DNA from: Vitrella brassicaformis
Lineage: Eukaryota > Sar > Vitrellaceae
Length of the DNA stretch: 64,000 nt
Assembly (NCBI GenBank): GCA_001179505.1
Contig: CDMY01000077.1
Location: 145,461-209,460, forward strand
Direction: 5' to 3'
This document shows, one piece after another, positions 25,414 through 33,832 of this stretch (the first letter of the stretch is position 1; the number at the start of each line of letters is the position of its first letter). The translations under genes and the position numbers were made by a program. Under the pieces are notes generated by a model, which saw only the letters and a program-made list of their open reading frames with translations, searched no databases and was not told the DNA's origin.

Positions 25414-26376
25414 TCAGTCGGCGCGCACCAGCACAAAGGTGTTGCCCTTGTCGCCCCGCGATATCCGCATCTCGTCGTCAAGATACGTGACATCCAACGC
25501 ACCTGCATGATACACACAGTTGGATGGATGAGCAACCACCACAAGCGACTGACCTCTTGCTGTGTCTGGCGCCTTGATTCGCAGCGAGCCGAGGTAGAAA
25601 TACGTGAACTTGACGTCCACTGCGCTGTCAGATGTGGGCGTCAACTCGGCCTCCACTCTGTTGGTGATGCGGACACCCGGGATGGGCGAGATGGTCTCTC
25701 TGTTCTCGGCAGTGAGGGCCTTGGCATCAATGGTTTGGAAAATCTCGTCCTTGACTGGCCTGAATGGGGGGAGCCTCCTCGTGCCCTTGATGGACTCGCT
25801 AGTCGTCCATATCAGCCTGATGGAACACAGAAACACCACATGGCAGGGACACCATGCATCAGCACACAGCCGCGGCACTGCATGTCGTCGTGGTGCCCCT
25901 TCTCACCTCCACTTGCCGCTGAGAAGAGGACTCTTGAGCGCTCTGCAACAGAGCAAACAAAGACAGCACACAAGCGGCCGTGGTCCCTCTCACAGCCATC
26001 GCCGTGTGTTCGTTGGCACCTCCTGTTGGGATTGAGTTTCTCGACTTGCTCGACGGCCGTGAGCACCTCAGAGTCCGACAGACCCCTCCGTATGGCCTCC
26101 CTGAGCGCGTCTTTCTTCTTTGTGGCTGTCGCAGGTGATTTGCCGATGCCCAAGATCATCGACACAGACTGGGCGGATCTCCTCGGCTGCCGCACGGCAA
26201 GATCCAGCCGCCCAGACGCCTGCAAAAGAAAGAACAGCACATCAATCAATCGGACGACAGTGTCTTCGCATTATCTTGCATGTGAATACCTGGCTGGCAA
26301 TGGTTCGCAGGCCGTAGCCGCAGGCGGATGAGATGCAAGACAAGACAAGCACGAAAACGCAAAGAACAGGCTCCAT
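25414..26376 (-). CDS. Plastid lipid-associated protein (PAP/fibrillin family)
   Basis: Five exons join in frame to 224 residues: 26376-26290, 26219-26020, 25942-25907, 25816-25554 and 25502-25414. The N-terminus MEPVLCVFVLVLSCISSACG is a strong signal peptide; the following basic, Ser/Ala-rich stretch (ASGRLDLAVRQPRRSAQS) could act as a transit peptide, as expected for a secondary plastid. The PAP/fibrillin domain is clear: LSGKWRLIWTTSES, then FQTIDAKALTAENRE, RVEAELTPTSDSAVDVKFTY, and the hallmark C-terminus TYLDDEMRISRGDKGNTFVL. Fibrillins bind lipids and quinones in thylakoids and plastoglobules. The domain is complete at the C-terminus, and all intron phases close without error, so this model is one of the most certain in the window. 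Confidence 0.92.
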
Positions 26377-26601
26377 TTTTTTTCAGCACCTTCTATTGCG
26401 GATGCGAGCTAGAAGGTAGATCTGCTCCCAAGTAAGGCGCCCAGCGAGCTGAGCGCGATGCACGACCCCCGCAGGTGAGAGCGCTGTTGAAGGAGAATGG
26501 GGAGGTGTGCCCACATACACGAAGCATGTCATCATAGGTGAGTGAGTGGCTTGAATAAAGAAAAGGCACGTCACGGCACATCACAGGTCATGCAGCTGTG
26601 T

Positions 26602-26637
<36 letters not shown>

Positions 26638-26863
26638 TGTAGCACGAACACGAACAGGCAGAACACAGGCAGAGAACGCACGCAGCATGAAACAGGCACG
26701 AGGACGAGCAGCACAGCACAGCACAGCACAGCGCAGCACGAGCAGGCATGAAGAGGCAGAGCAGGTGTGGTGTGGCCGGGAGGCGCAGACTAAAACGATG
26801 GCAAGTCAGGGCGTCAACACAAAATGACCGAGGAGAGATATGTGTGTGTGTGTGTGTGTGGAA
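26377..26863. other. Microsatellite-rich intergenic region
   Basis: Upstream of the fibrillin gene. Contains a (TG)n run at about 26596-26636, CACGAACA/GAACACAGGCA-type imperfect repeats, and a GCACA pentamer array at about 26709-26740. No supported coding sequence. The first 100-150 bases next to 26376 should contain the fibrillin promoter. Confidence 0.5.
26596..26740. repeat. Simple-sequence cluster: (TG)n and (CAGCA)n
   Basis: A roughly 40-base TG run is followed about 70 bases later by several copies of a five-base CAGCA-type unit. Both are plain in the sequence and suggest slippage-prone DNA. Confidence 0.8.
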
Positions 26864-27305
26864 TCACTTCTTGTCCAGCTTCTTCTTGATCTCCTTGGCC
26901 TTCTTGATGTCGAGTTTGTTGGGGGCCACGCTCTTGAGGAGCTTGCCGAGAGCCGACTGGTCATCGGCCTTGGCGAGAGCAGCCCACAGCTGGACGGCGT
27001 CCTTGTCGTTTGCGTCGATGGCGTCGCTGAACTCTGCACACAGAGAAGAGAGAGAGAAAGAGAGTCCTCGCTGTGTTCGACACACATGTCTGCCCGTTTC
27101 AGTAGGCCTCACTGTCCTTCCTTTTATGTATCTGTGTACAGTGCATGTGGATATGTATCGGTTTACCATTAGGTGTCGTGCTTGTCGTTCTGTTGTCTTA
27201 CAATGCTCATGCTCTGTCTGCATTCGTGCCTGTGCCGTATGTGTCTCTCTATTGATCGCCAGGACTGTTCTCACCTTTTTGCGTGTGATTTGATACGATG
27301 TGCAT
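26864..27305 (-). CDS. Small lysine-rich protein, unknown
   Basis: Candidate two-exon gene. Exon 1 (27305-27275) reads MHIVSNHTQK and ends in phase 1 at a consensus-like GTGAGA donor. Exon 2 begins after tgtgtgcag at about 27034 and completes a Glu codon: EFSDAIDANDKDAVQLWAAL, then ADDQSALGKLLKSVAPNKLD, ending in KEIKKKLDKK and a stop at 26864. The product would be about 66 residues, helical, with a basic tail. Exon 2 looks genuinely coding; exon 1 is the simplest partner but not certain, and exon 2 could instead be the last exon of a longer gene. No family recognised. Confidence 0.45.
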
Positions 27306-27655
27306 GTCCAGATGCTTCGGTGTCTTGGCCTGTTGACAATCGATGGTTTCTGTTGCGTGTCTTTACGTGTTTTCGTACATGTTTGTCATGGTGTTGTCTG
27401 TGTTCTCTTCTACATGTTCGTCTGGGTCCTCTGTCGTTCTCTGTTCGCCCATGAATGTTTCTTGGAACGTCTGTCTCATATGCACGCCGATTGGCCATGA
27501 AACACACCGTCTCGCACCTTAGGCAGTGACCGACCGACCGTCCGTCAGCTCCTCGCCTCCGATTGCCGGGGCACAGATGGACACACGGTCTGCGACGCAC
27601 TAGCGAGGTCCTGCTTGAAACTCCGAACACATACACACAACACACAATCACTCAC

Positions 27656-27840
27656 CCATCAGAAGACACCTCCTTGCCCCATCTTGGCACTCGAATGGTC
27701 CTGATGCGCGTCTGCACTGCGTGTGGGTAGATGACGATGTTCTGGCCGACCTCCAGCCGCCCCGACAGCAATGCAATTGCAGCAATGTCCCCGTCAGCAC
27801 GGTGCCTTGCCCTTCAGAGGAGCCAATGACGAGGCGGCGT
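27656..27840 (-). pseudogene. Frameshifted fragment resembling domain II of SelB-type elongation factor
   Basis: On the minus strand one frame reads VIGSSEGQGTVLTGTLL; 14 bases later another frame reads LSGRLEVGQNIVIYPHAVQT followed by RIRTIRV. Joined, the pattern GQGTVLTGT...SGRLEVGQ...RIRTI matches the second (beta-barrel) domain of SelB/EEFSEC and related translation GTPases. The break coincides with a 14-base tandem duplication (cagcaatg at 27766 and 27780), which is not a multiple of three. The fragment ends at a plausible donor (27656), and no GTPase domain or further domains were found. Likely a relic or partial duplicate. SelB is my best guess; another GTPase of the superfamily is possible. 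Confidence 0.4.
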
Positions 27841-28364
27841 GGGTGTGTTTCTCACTCGAGCTCTGTTCGCCGTTGTGCGTGAGGGACCTTCACACTGGGA
27901 CTGATTTTTAAGGGTGGGGGCTGCATGCGCTTTCCTGGCGTCTTTTCCGTGTGCGTTTTTTTTTCGGTTGGTTTTTTCTGTGGGTCGATTGGCAACCCCG
28001 GAAGAACCGATCCGACGAACGGGCGCAAAAAAAGTAGCCTAGAGCACTCCCCCCAGCTGGGTGCTTTTGGGGGGGTCGTGAATCTGCGCATTGCAAAACG
28101 ACTGTGTGCTAACGATTTTCTGCAGCTGACGACTAAATAGCCTTGATATGGAGCGTAAGAAGGCGTCTTCATGACACACATGCACAAGCAGGGCAAGTCG
28201 GCATGAGCATCCCATGAAGAAGGCAGTGCAAAATTGTCCCAATGAGTCAGCACTTAAACCGACACCATGCACGCACCGAGTCATCATTCTCTCAGCTACT
28301 GAGGCAGTCAGCTGATGCCCAACGACACCCACTGCCCTGTCTGGTCGACGAAGCCCAGGCGGCC

Positions 28365-29993
28365 CTACTGGAACTGACAGTCGTCATTGCCCTCCTCGTT
28401 GTTGAAGCCCTTGACCACCCCCTCCAGCCCGTGGGCACGCACCTCATCCAGCCGAGCGCGATGCACCACCTCGCGCACCCCCCGCCGCCTGTGTGTGTGG
28501 TGGGGCCCGGCGTCGACGGCGAAGCACTGCAGCTGCGGCACACGCACCGTCTGGCCGTCAGACCCCCGACTCCACCCGCCCACCACCTCCCGGTTGCTGA
28601 CCGTCTTGGTCGCCGCCCACTCGACGAAATGCCCAACGGCCCCCCGGACGCGCCGCTTGAGTGCCGACTCATTGGTGAGGAATTGGTCGATGGCGGTGAG
28701 TGCGGCGGGCGGGTGGTGCAGGAAGGCCCCGATCTTCCATGCGATGGCGGCCGCCTCCTGTGGTCCGAATGAGAGTGGCGAGGGGGAGGGCGGGTGGGGG
28801 AGGGAGGCGTCCTCGTCGTTGTGATCCACCAGAGGCAGGATGCGCGTCATGAGGATGTCGGCGTCGCGCTGGGGGGCGAGGGCGGCGTTGATGGCGCCCA
28901 TGACGACGAAGGGCAGCTCGTTGAGTACAACCACATACTCCTTCAGCACCAGCTCACGCCGCTCGCGCTCGATGGGTGTGGTGGTGGGCAGCACATTTGT
29001 CGAGAGGTCGGCCCCCGCCCGCAGCAGGGACCGGACCACCAGCTTGCGGTTGCGAATGAGCTCAGCCGTCTGAATGAACTCAGCCGTCTGGTCCGGTAGG
29101 TTGCCGTCACCATCCCACTGCTCAAATAGGAATTGCAGCCCACCAGCGGCATGCCAGAGCTGCGGGTGACCTTGTACAGGGTTGATGTCAGCGGGAGTGG
29201 CAAGACGCTCGCACAGATAGTCCACCACCCAGTGGTTGCCGCAAAAGACGGCATTGGAGAGTGCGTGGCACACTGTGGCTGCCGGTATGGGGTCCCCGTG
29301 CTGCAAGATGGTGTCAATGTACTCGTAAACGAAGGCCTTGGACAGATGGGCCAGTGAAAGAGCAGCTGAGATCACCGCACGGCCACTCAGTGAAGGGTCA
29401 TGCTGCATCAGTCGGCGGGCCACACCGATGAGGGCATCGTCATAGGCCTGCGATGGCCGGAGGCGAGGGAACGGGGGCATGGGGAAGGCTACACCATCAA
29501 GTCGGTTTGTGGCCAGCAGCACCTCCACCGCGTCAATGTTGCCCGTCACGAACGCCACACCGATCGGCTCCATGAACGACCAAGAGGGATGATGGCGGTT
29601 GACGTTGGCCCCGCAGCTGATGAGCGCGTCGAGTATCTCGCGCTGCAGCTGCCGGGTCGCCCACAGTGTGAGCAGCAGGGGCGTCTTGAGGTCCGACTCC
29701 ATCCGCCACACATAGGGAACGCTGCCGGTCGGGTCGTCAATCGCCAGCGACAGCAGCGGCACCCACTTGGTGGACGAATGGACTCCAAATGCCTTATCGC
29801 GGAAGCCGACCAGCGCGTCGGGGTCGGCTCCTTTGGTCTGGATCAGTCGAGTGGCGATGGCGAGCGTCAGCTCACGGCGCAGAATGCGGTGGACGAGGCG
29901 CTTTGTGGCGGGGCTGGTGCTGGGTTGCCAGCAGAGGTCGATGCCGTCATTCAGCAGAGGCGGCTGGGCGGTGCTATCCGGCTGATCGGACAT
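28365..29993 (-). CDS. Ankyrin-like repeat protein, left copy, C-terminally truncated
   Basis: A single long exon on the minus strand starting at MSDQPDSTAQPPLL (29993) and ending at a TAG at 28365. Ankyrin-like segments are seen, e.g. ILDALISCGANVNRHHP, GNIDAVEVLLATNRL, and VVRSLLRAGADLSTNVLPTT, but the repeats are degenerate. The right-arm copy (54022-55695) has TGG (Trp) where this copy has TAG and continues for about 18 more residues; the same frame stays open here after the TAG, so the nonsense change is recent. An upstream Met at 30110 is in frame, but tgttgcag just before the start in both arms suggests a 5'UTR splice acceptor and favours 29993. Divergent from the transporter. Role unknown; protein-protein interaction expected of ankyrins. 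Confidence 0.75.
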   Translation of the reverse strand: MSDQPDSTAQPPLLNDGIDLCWQPSTSPATKRLVHRILRRELTLAIATRLIQTKGADPDALVGFRDKAFGVHSSTKWVPLLSLAIDDPTGSVPYVWRMESDLKTPLLLTLWATRQLQREILDALISCGANVNRHHPSWSFMEPIGVAFVTGNIDAVEVLLATNRLDGVAFPMPPFPRLRPSQAYDDALIGVARRLMQHDPSLSGRAVISAALSLAHLSKAFVYEYIDTILQHGDPIPAATVCHALSNAVFCGNHWVVDYLCERLATPADINPVQGHPQLWHAAGGLQFLFEQWDGDGNLPDQTAEFIQTAELIRNRKLVVRSLLRAGADLSTNVLPTTTPIERERRELVLKEYVVVLNELPFVVMGAINAALAPQRDADILMTRILPLVDHNDEDASLPHPPSPSPLSFGPQEAAAIAWKIGAFLHHPPAALTAIDQFLTNESALKRRVRGAVGHFVEWAATKTVSNREVVGGWSRGSDGQTVRVPQLQCFAVDAGPHHTHRRRGVREVVHRARLDEVRAHGLEGVVKGFNNEEGNDDCQFQ

Positions 29994-30063
29994 GGTGATG
30001 GATGACGTCTGCAACACACAGGCAGGACAACACGCCTCATCAATGCTTCCCTTCATCCCTCGT

Positions 30064-30817
30064 CTTACGCTTCCAAGAACCGATCGACCAAGTCCATCCT
30101 GAAGCAGCACGAGACCGCCAAGAAGAAGAAATANNNNNNNNNNNNNNNNNNNNNNNNNNNNNNNNNNNNNNNNNNNNNNNNNNNNNNNNNNNNNNNNNNN
30201 NNNNNNNNNNNNNNNNNNNNNNNNNNNNNNNNNNNNNNNNNNNNNNNNNNNNNNNNNNNNNNNNNNNNNNNNNNNNNNNNNNNNNNNNNNNNNNNNNNNN
30301 NNNNNNNNNNNNNNNNNNNNNNNNNNNNNNNNNNNNNNNNNNNNNNNNNNNNNNNNNNNNNNNNNNNNNNNNNNNNNNNNNNNNNNNNNNNNNNNNNNNN
30401 NNNNNNNNNNNNNNNNNNNNNNNNNNNNNNNNNCACTTCTTCACCCGCTTGACTGAGCAGCTGTTGACGAGGCAGGGGTGGTCAGATAGGGGGCGAGGGC
30501 GGGTGCATGGGTGGCTGCGTGCTCGTTTGTCTGTTGCATTGGTGCGGGCTGCTAGCCTGTGTTTGAGGGGCGGGAGGCAGTCATGGCGTGGTGTTGGGGC
30601 GATGGACGGGGCTGGGGTGTTCTCATCGGATGAGTGAGCGTGCCCTTTGTGCATAGGCATATGTGGATAGATTCATGGAGGCGATTTGGACAAGCGAGTG
30701 CATGGATGCCATCTGTCAATTATCTCTTCCCTCTGAAAAAAAAATACAGGATGAGAAGGGAGCCTGGAGAAGGCGACCAGAGCGTCTGATCTCGAGTCTA
30801 CCGTGTAGGATGAGAAT
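30064..30817. other. Arm-specific insert with 300-base assembly gap
   Basis: Between the divergent ankyrin and transporter genes, the left arm departs from the right arm at about 30064 and rejoins at about 30818. The right arm has only about 200 unrelated bases here. N's run exactly 300 bases (30134-30433). The sequence before the gap reads in one frame as a basic peptide (SKNRSTKSILKQHETAKKKK), and after it as HFFTRLTEQLLTRQGW, so a coding fragment or foreign insert may be interrupted. No family recognised. Confidence 0.6.
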
Positions 30818-30841
30818 GGATTGGCGTTGATAAGGCGATAG

Positions 30842-32095
30842 ATGCCGGCGACTGTTCGTCGCTGCGCATCGGTCCGCCTGTCTGACCGGGTGAAACGGAC
30901 GCTCACCGTACTGATTGGCGTCATCGCCATCACGCCCGACGCACTCTTACTGCGGTCAGCCCAATCAAACAAGCAAGAAAACAAGCAGGCATTTTATGCA
31001 GTCGCTGTTTTTGTGTTCGGTTCGTGTGTGTGCAGGCAGGTGCAGCACTTCAGCATATGGACGATCATATTTTTCCGGTCTGCTTTGGCAGCGGCTGTGC
31101 TTCTGGTGGTGGTGCTGGCGACCACGCACTCATCGCGGCGGCTGTCGACCTTCACAGAGGGCGGCGCGTCGGTTCTGTTTTGCATCGTGCCGTTCATCGT
31201 GTCGATGGCGTGCTTCCCCTCCGCCATTGTGTCGACGACTGCCGCCAACGCACTCGGCATCTACTCATCCAACCCGATCTTCGCCGCCTTGCTGGCCTAC
31301 CTGCTGCTGGGCGAGCGGATTGCCGTCAGCCTGGCCGTGGCGATTGTGCTCGTGCTGACCGGCATCGTTTTGGTGTTTGTGGCTGACTTTCGCGCCGGCC
31401 GTGTGTTGGGCAATGTGCTGGCACTGGTGACTGCGGCGGCTCTTGCGGGCTACCTGGTGGGCATCCGATACGTGGGCACCCGCCACCCTCGAGTGGACGC
31501 CAGGGTGCTTGCCGTGTACGCGTTGGCGTGTTCTGTGGTGATTGTGGCGTGCGTTGGGATCGACATGCGGCCCTTCTCGCCGAGCTATGTGGAGATGGCA
31601 TGGTTCGTGGCCATGGGCGGTGTCTGCTACCCTGTAGCCATCGTCGCTGTCAACATTGCACCCAGGTACAGCGAGCGAGAGAGGGGGCAGGGAAGCTCCC
31701 AGCTGGACACAATCTGAACGACCGTCTTATTCTTTCTCTGTTGGTGTCCACTGTGAAGGTATCTGCATCCTGCCGAGGTGGCGCTGTACATGTGTCTCGA
31801 GACCGTCCTCGGCCCTCTGCTTCTCTTCGCTGTCCAAGGCGAGAGGCCCACCCGCCTGGCGCTTGTCGGTGTGTCCCTCGTGGTTGTGTCTCTGGCGGGC
31901 CAGTCGGCCGTCACTCTGTGGATTGACTACCGCAGCTCCGACCAGGCCACCACAACGATCGAGACGGCGAATGGCGCGGCACTCAAGAGTGATGGGGATG
32001 GCGAGGATTCACGGCTGGCTGCCGCCACACAGGCGTATGGGAGCAATGACAGCCAGGCGGTGGGGGGCAGCCAAGAGTCTTTTTCGGACGTATGA
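30842..32095 (+). CDS. EamA/DMT-type multi-pass transporter, left copy
   Basis: Three exons: 30842 to about 30955, 31034 to about 31663, and about 31760 to 32095; both joins complete an Arg codon. About nine to ten hydrophobic segments are seen, including AAAVLLVVVLATTHSSR, VLFCIVPFIVSMACFPSAIV, AVSLAVAIVLVLTGIVLVFV and CLETVLGPLLLFAVQGE. A drug/metabolite transporter pattern is evident: an early SIWTIIFFRSALAAA helix, NALGIYSSNPIFAALLAYLL followed by LGERI, and a second-half helix ending with ETVLGPLLL. The C-terminus is a hydrophilic tail of about 60 residues. Substrate unknown; EamA relatives move nucleotide-sugars, triose phosphates or other metabolites. It differs from the right copy by only a handful of residues. 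Confidence 0.85.
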
Positions 32096-32338
32096 GAGAG
32101 TGACTGGGTGTGGGCTGTGAGCACATGTGTGTGTGCGGGAAAATAGGCACTGTTGGTAGTTGTGCTCTTTTGTAGTATGGACGTTTGACAGTATCACTGC
32201 GTCCACTGGTCGGAGTGACCTGTGTGTATTTGTTGACAACACACGTGTGTGTGTTGGCATGTGTGCAATTCGTTCGACTGATGGTCGGTCGTCATTTTTC
32301 TCTCTGTGTGTGTCATTTTGGACACATTACGTACATAT

Positions 32339-32354
32339 GTGTATACGTATACAC
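32339..32354. repeat. Perfect 16-base palindrome between transporter and small gene (left arm)
   Basis: The sequence gtgtatacgtatacac is its own reverse complement. It is kept without change in the right arm (52228-52243) along with its surroundings. It lies in the 3' region of the transporter and upstream of the small gene; a role in RNA end formation or as a regulatory site is speculation. Confidence 0.85.
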
Positions 32355-32455
32355 GTGTGTGTGCGTACAGATGCGGACATGTAATTGTAATGGATCGGTT
32401 GACTCAGTGAAGGAGCGTCTTTATCTGCCAATCGATCGACCGACTGAGTGAGTCA

Positions 32456-32948
32456 TTGGCTAACGTACTGTGTCTGCCATCGATCGTCATGATGGTGCCA
32501 GGCTGCCGGGTGACGATGGCCGTCTGTCTGCTTCTCCTCTGTCTCACCATGGTGCGTATCCCAACACACACAACACGCAGCAGACAGCCGCAGCTCATTC
32601 ACAGTGTGTGTGTCGTTGCTTGCTGCAGGTGCTGCGTCAGTCGAGTGGCGGCCGCGCCTCATCGGTGAGTCGGTTTGACTTCATGCGCTACGACGGCCGG
32701 CCATTCGTGGCTGACAACTCATTCGTCAAGTGAGCAGAGAGGGACCAATGATGGCTGGTTGATGTATGTGTGCCGTGTGTGTGCAGTGGTGGTGCGGATC
32801 GTCCTCTGGGTGTGTTCAAGCCGGGCCCCTCGCTCGCGATGCAGAAGGCACGGGAGCTGGCCAGGCAGAGGAAAGAGCGCAGGAGATATGAGAGGGACGC
32901 ACGCAAATCCATCGCCTACTAGTGAGTGCACGCATGACAGACAGACAG

Positions 32949-32981
<33 letters not shown>

Positions 32982-33144
32982 GCCAGTTACGAGAAGGAGT
33001 ACCAGCACGACAGCGACTTCCCAGTCCCATCAATCCCATCACTCCGGTTAGTTCAGCCGACAGGCTTGTGATGATCGAAGGATGTCGTGTCGTGTCGTGT
33101 GTAGGCTGAAGGACGTGTCGTTCCCGCGGTCCACCATCGTGTGA
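32456..33144 (+). CDS. Small single-anchor membrane protein, left copy
   Basis: Five exons give about 145 residues. Exon 1 starts MANVLCLPSIVMMVPG and includes the hydrophobic segment VTMAVCLLLLCLTM, likely an uncleaved anchor or signal peptide. Exon 2 begins VLRQSSGGRASS and runs on through SRFDFMRYDGRPFVADNSFV; a GTGAGT inside it is not a donor, since the right copy has GC at that spot. Exon 3 holds GVFKPGPSLAMQKARELARQ and a strongly basic helix. The final exons read YEKEYQHDSDFPVPSIPSLR and LKDVSFPRSTIV, stop at 33144. The basic C-terminal helix may contact nucleic acid or lipid. No family recognised; conservation of all splice joins between arms supports a real gene. Confidence 0.7.
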
Positions 33145-33832
33145 CGAGGAGTCAGACAGAGCAGACACACAAGAACCGACTGCCGGATCCGTGCAATGCA
33201 TAAGAGAACCACTATATGTGAACACATGAAGAGGACACACAGACACAAACAAGGTACCATGCAGCAGGTGGAAATGAATCATGAATGGGCGAGTGCAAAT
33301 GCCGCAACGCATCGTCAAGTGCAAGCAAGCACGCATTCTACTCATGAATCCACTGCATGCAGCCAATCGATCCGAGACGGCCAGCTTCGCGACCGAGAAT
33401 TTGCGTTTGGACAGGAGGCGAAGGCTGAATCAATTCTCCCGATCAAGCAGGTCATCGCTGACGACTCACACCAAGGCGAGCTGGTCCAGGCATCGGCTAC
33501 CTGTCCTAGTCGGCATTTTTCTCCTTCTGGATCAGGGCTGCGCACTGACGGGAGGGGAGCACACTGACGGGAGGGGAGTTCAGTGTCAGCCATCTGATTG
33601 TCAGCCAGTGTAAGCCGATCTGATTGTCAGCCCAGCCACTATTTGTTGAGTCAAGGGCATCCCCCAGCTCCGCATGCAGACCCCCGACACGTGTCGAGAA
33701 TGGCCGTGGCGACGCGAGCGGAACTTGGCCGCCTTTATCGTCCCTGCTGCAGGCGGTGAGTAACTCGCAGCGGTGGGCGCCGCACGAGCTCACGTGTGAA
33801 GGAGAGTCTGCACGCCGCCGCGCGTGGTATGA
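33145..33832. other. Arm end and adjacent spacer
   Basis: The first ~290 bases belong to the inverted duplication (3' flank of the small gene). From about 33430 similarity to the other arm is lost. The rest holds short direct repeats (33544-33632) and no supported gene. Confidence 0.5.
33544..33632. repeat. Two pairs of short direct repeats next to arm boundary
   Basis: The 16-base unit actgacgggaggggag occurs at 33544 and 33563; the 15-base unit atctgattgtcagcc occurs at 33592 and 33618. The cluster sits about 100 bases beyond the inner edge of the left arm and just before decayed helicase-like sequence. Confidence 0.8.

Larger units (their letters stand above)
28225..33430. repeat. Left arm of a large imperfect inverted duplication
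   Basis: The segment matches the reverse complement of 51150-55775 over three genes and their flanks. The outer end is visible where tttaagtgctgact (minus) matches 55744 onward; the inner end fades around 33430, where gagacggccagctt also occurs inverted at about 51205. Similarity is interrupted between about 30064 and 30817, where this arm has unrelated sequence plus the assembly gap. Transporter exons and the transporter-to-small-gene spacer are nearly identical between arms; ankyrin N-terminal halves and transporter intron 1 differ more. Confidence 0.9.

Noticed and set aside
26864-27840. Single gene joining the SelB-like fragment to the small Lys-rich exon
   Set aside because: The donor at 27656 is phase 2, while the exon at 27034 needs phase 1; a direct join gives the wrong frame.
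28479-28560. Recognised enzyme domain in the ankyrin protein C-terminus
   Set aside because: His-rich HHTHRR-type stretches looked metal-binding, but spacing fits no family I know and no catalytic pattern is present.
29400-30005. 201-residue plus-strand open frame opposite the left ankyrin gene
   Set aside because: Antisense shadow of a conserved coding exon; the conserved frame is the minus one, as shown by the right-arm copy.
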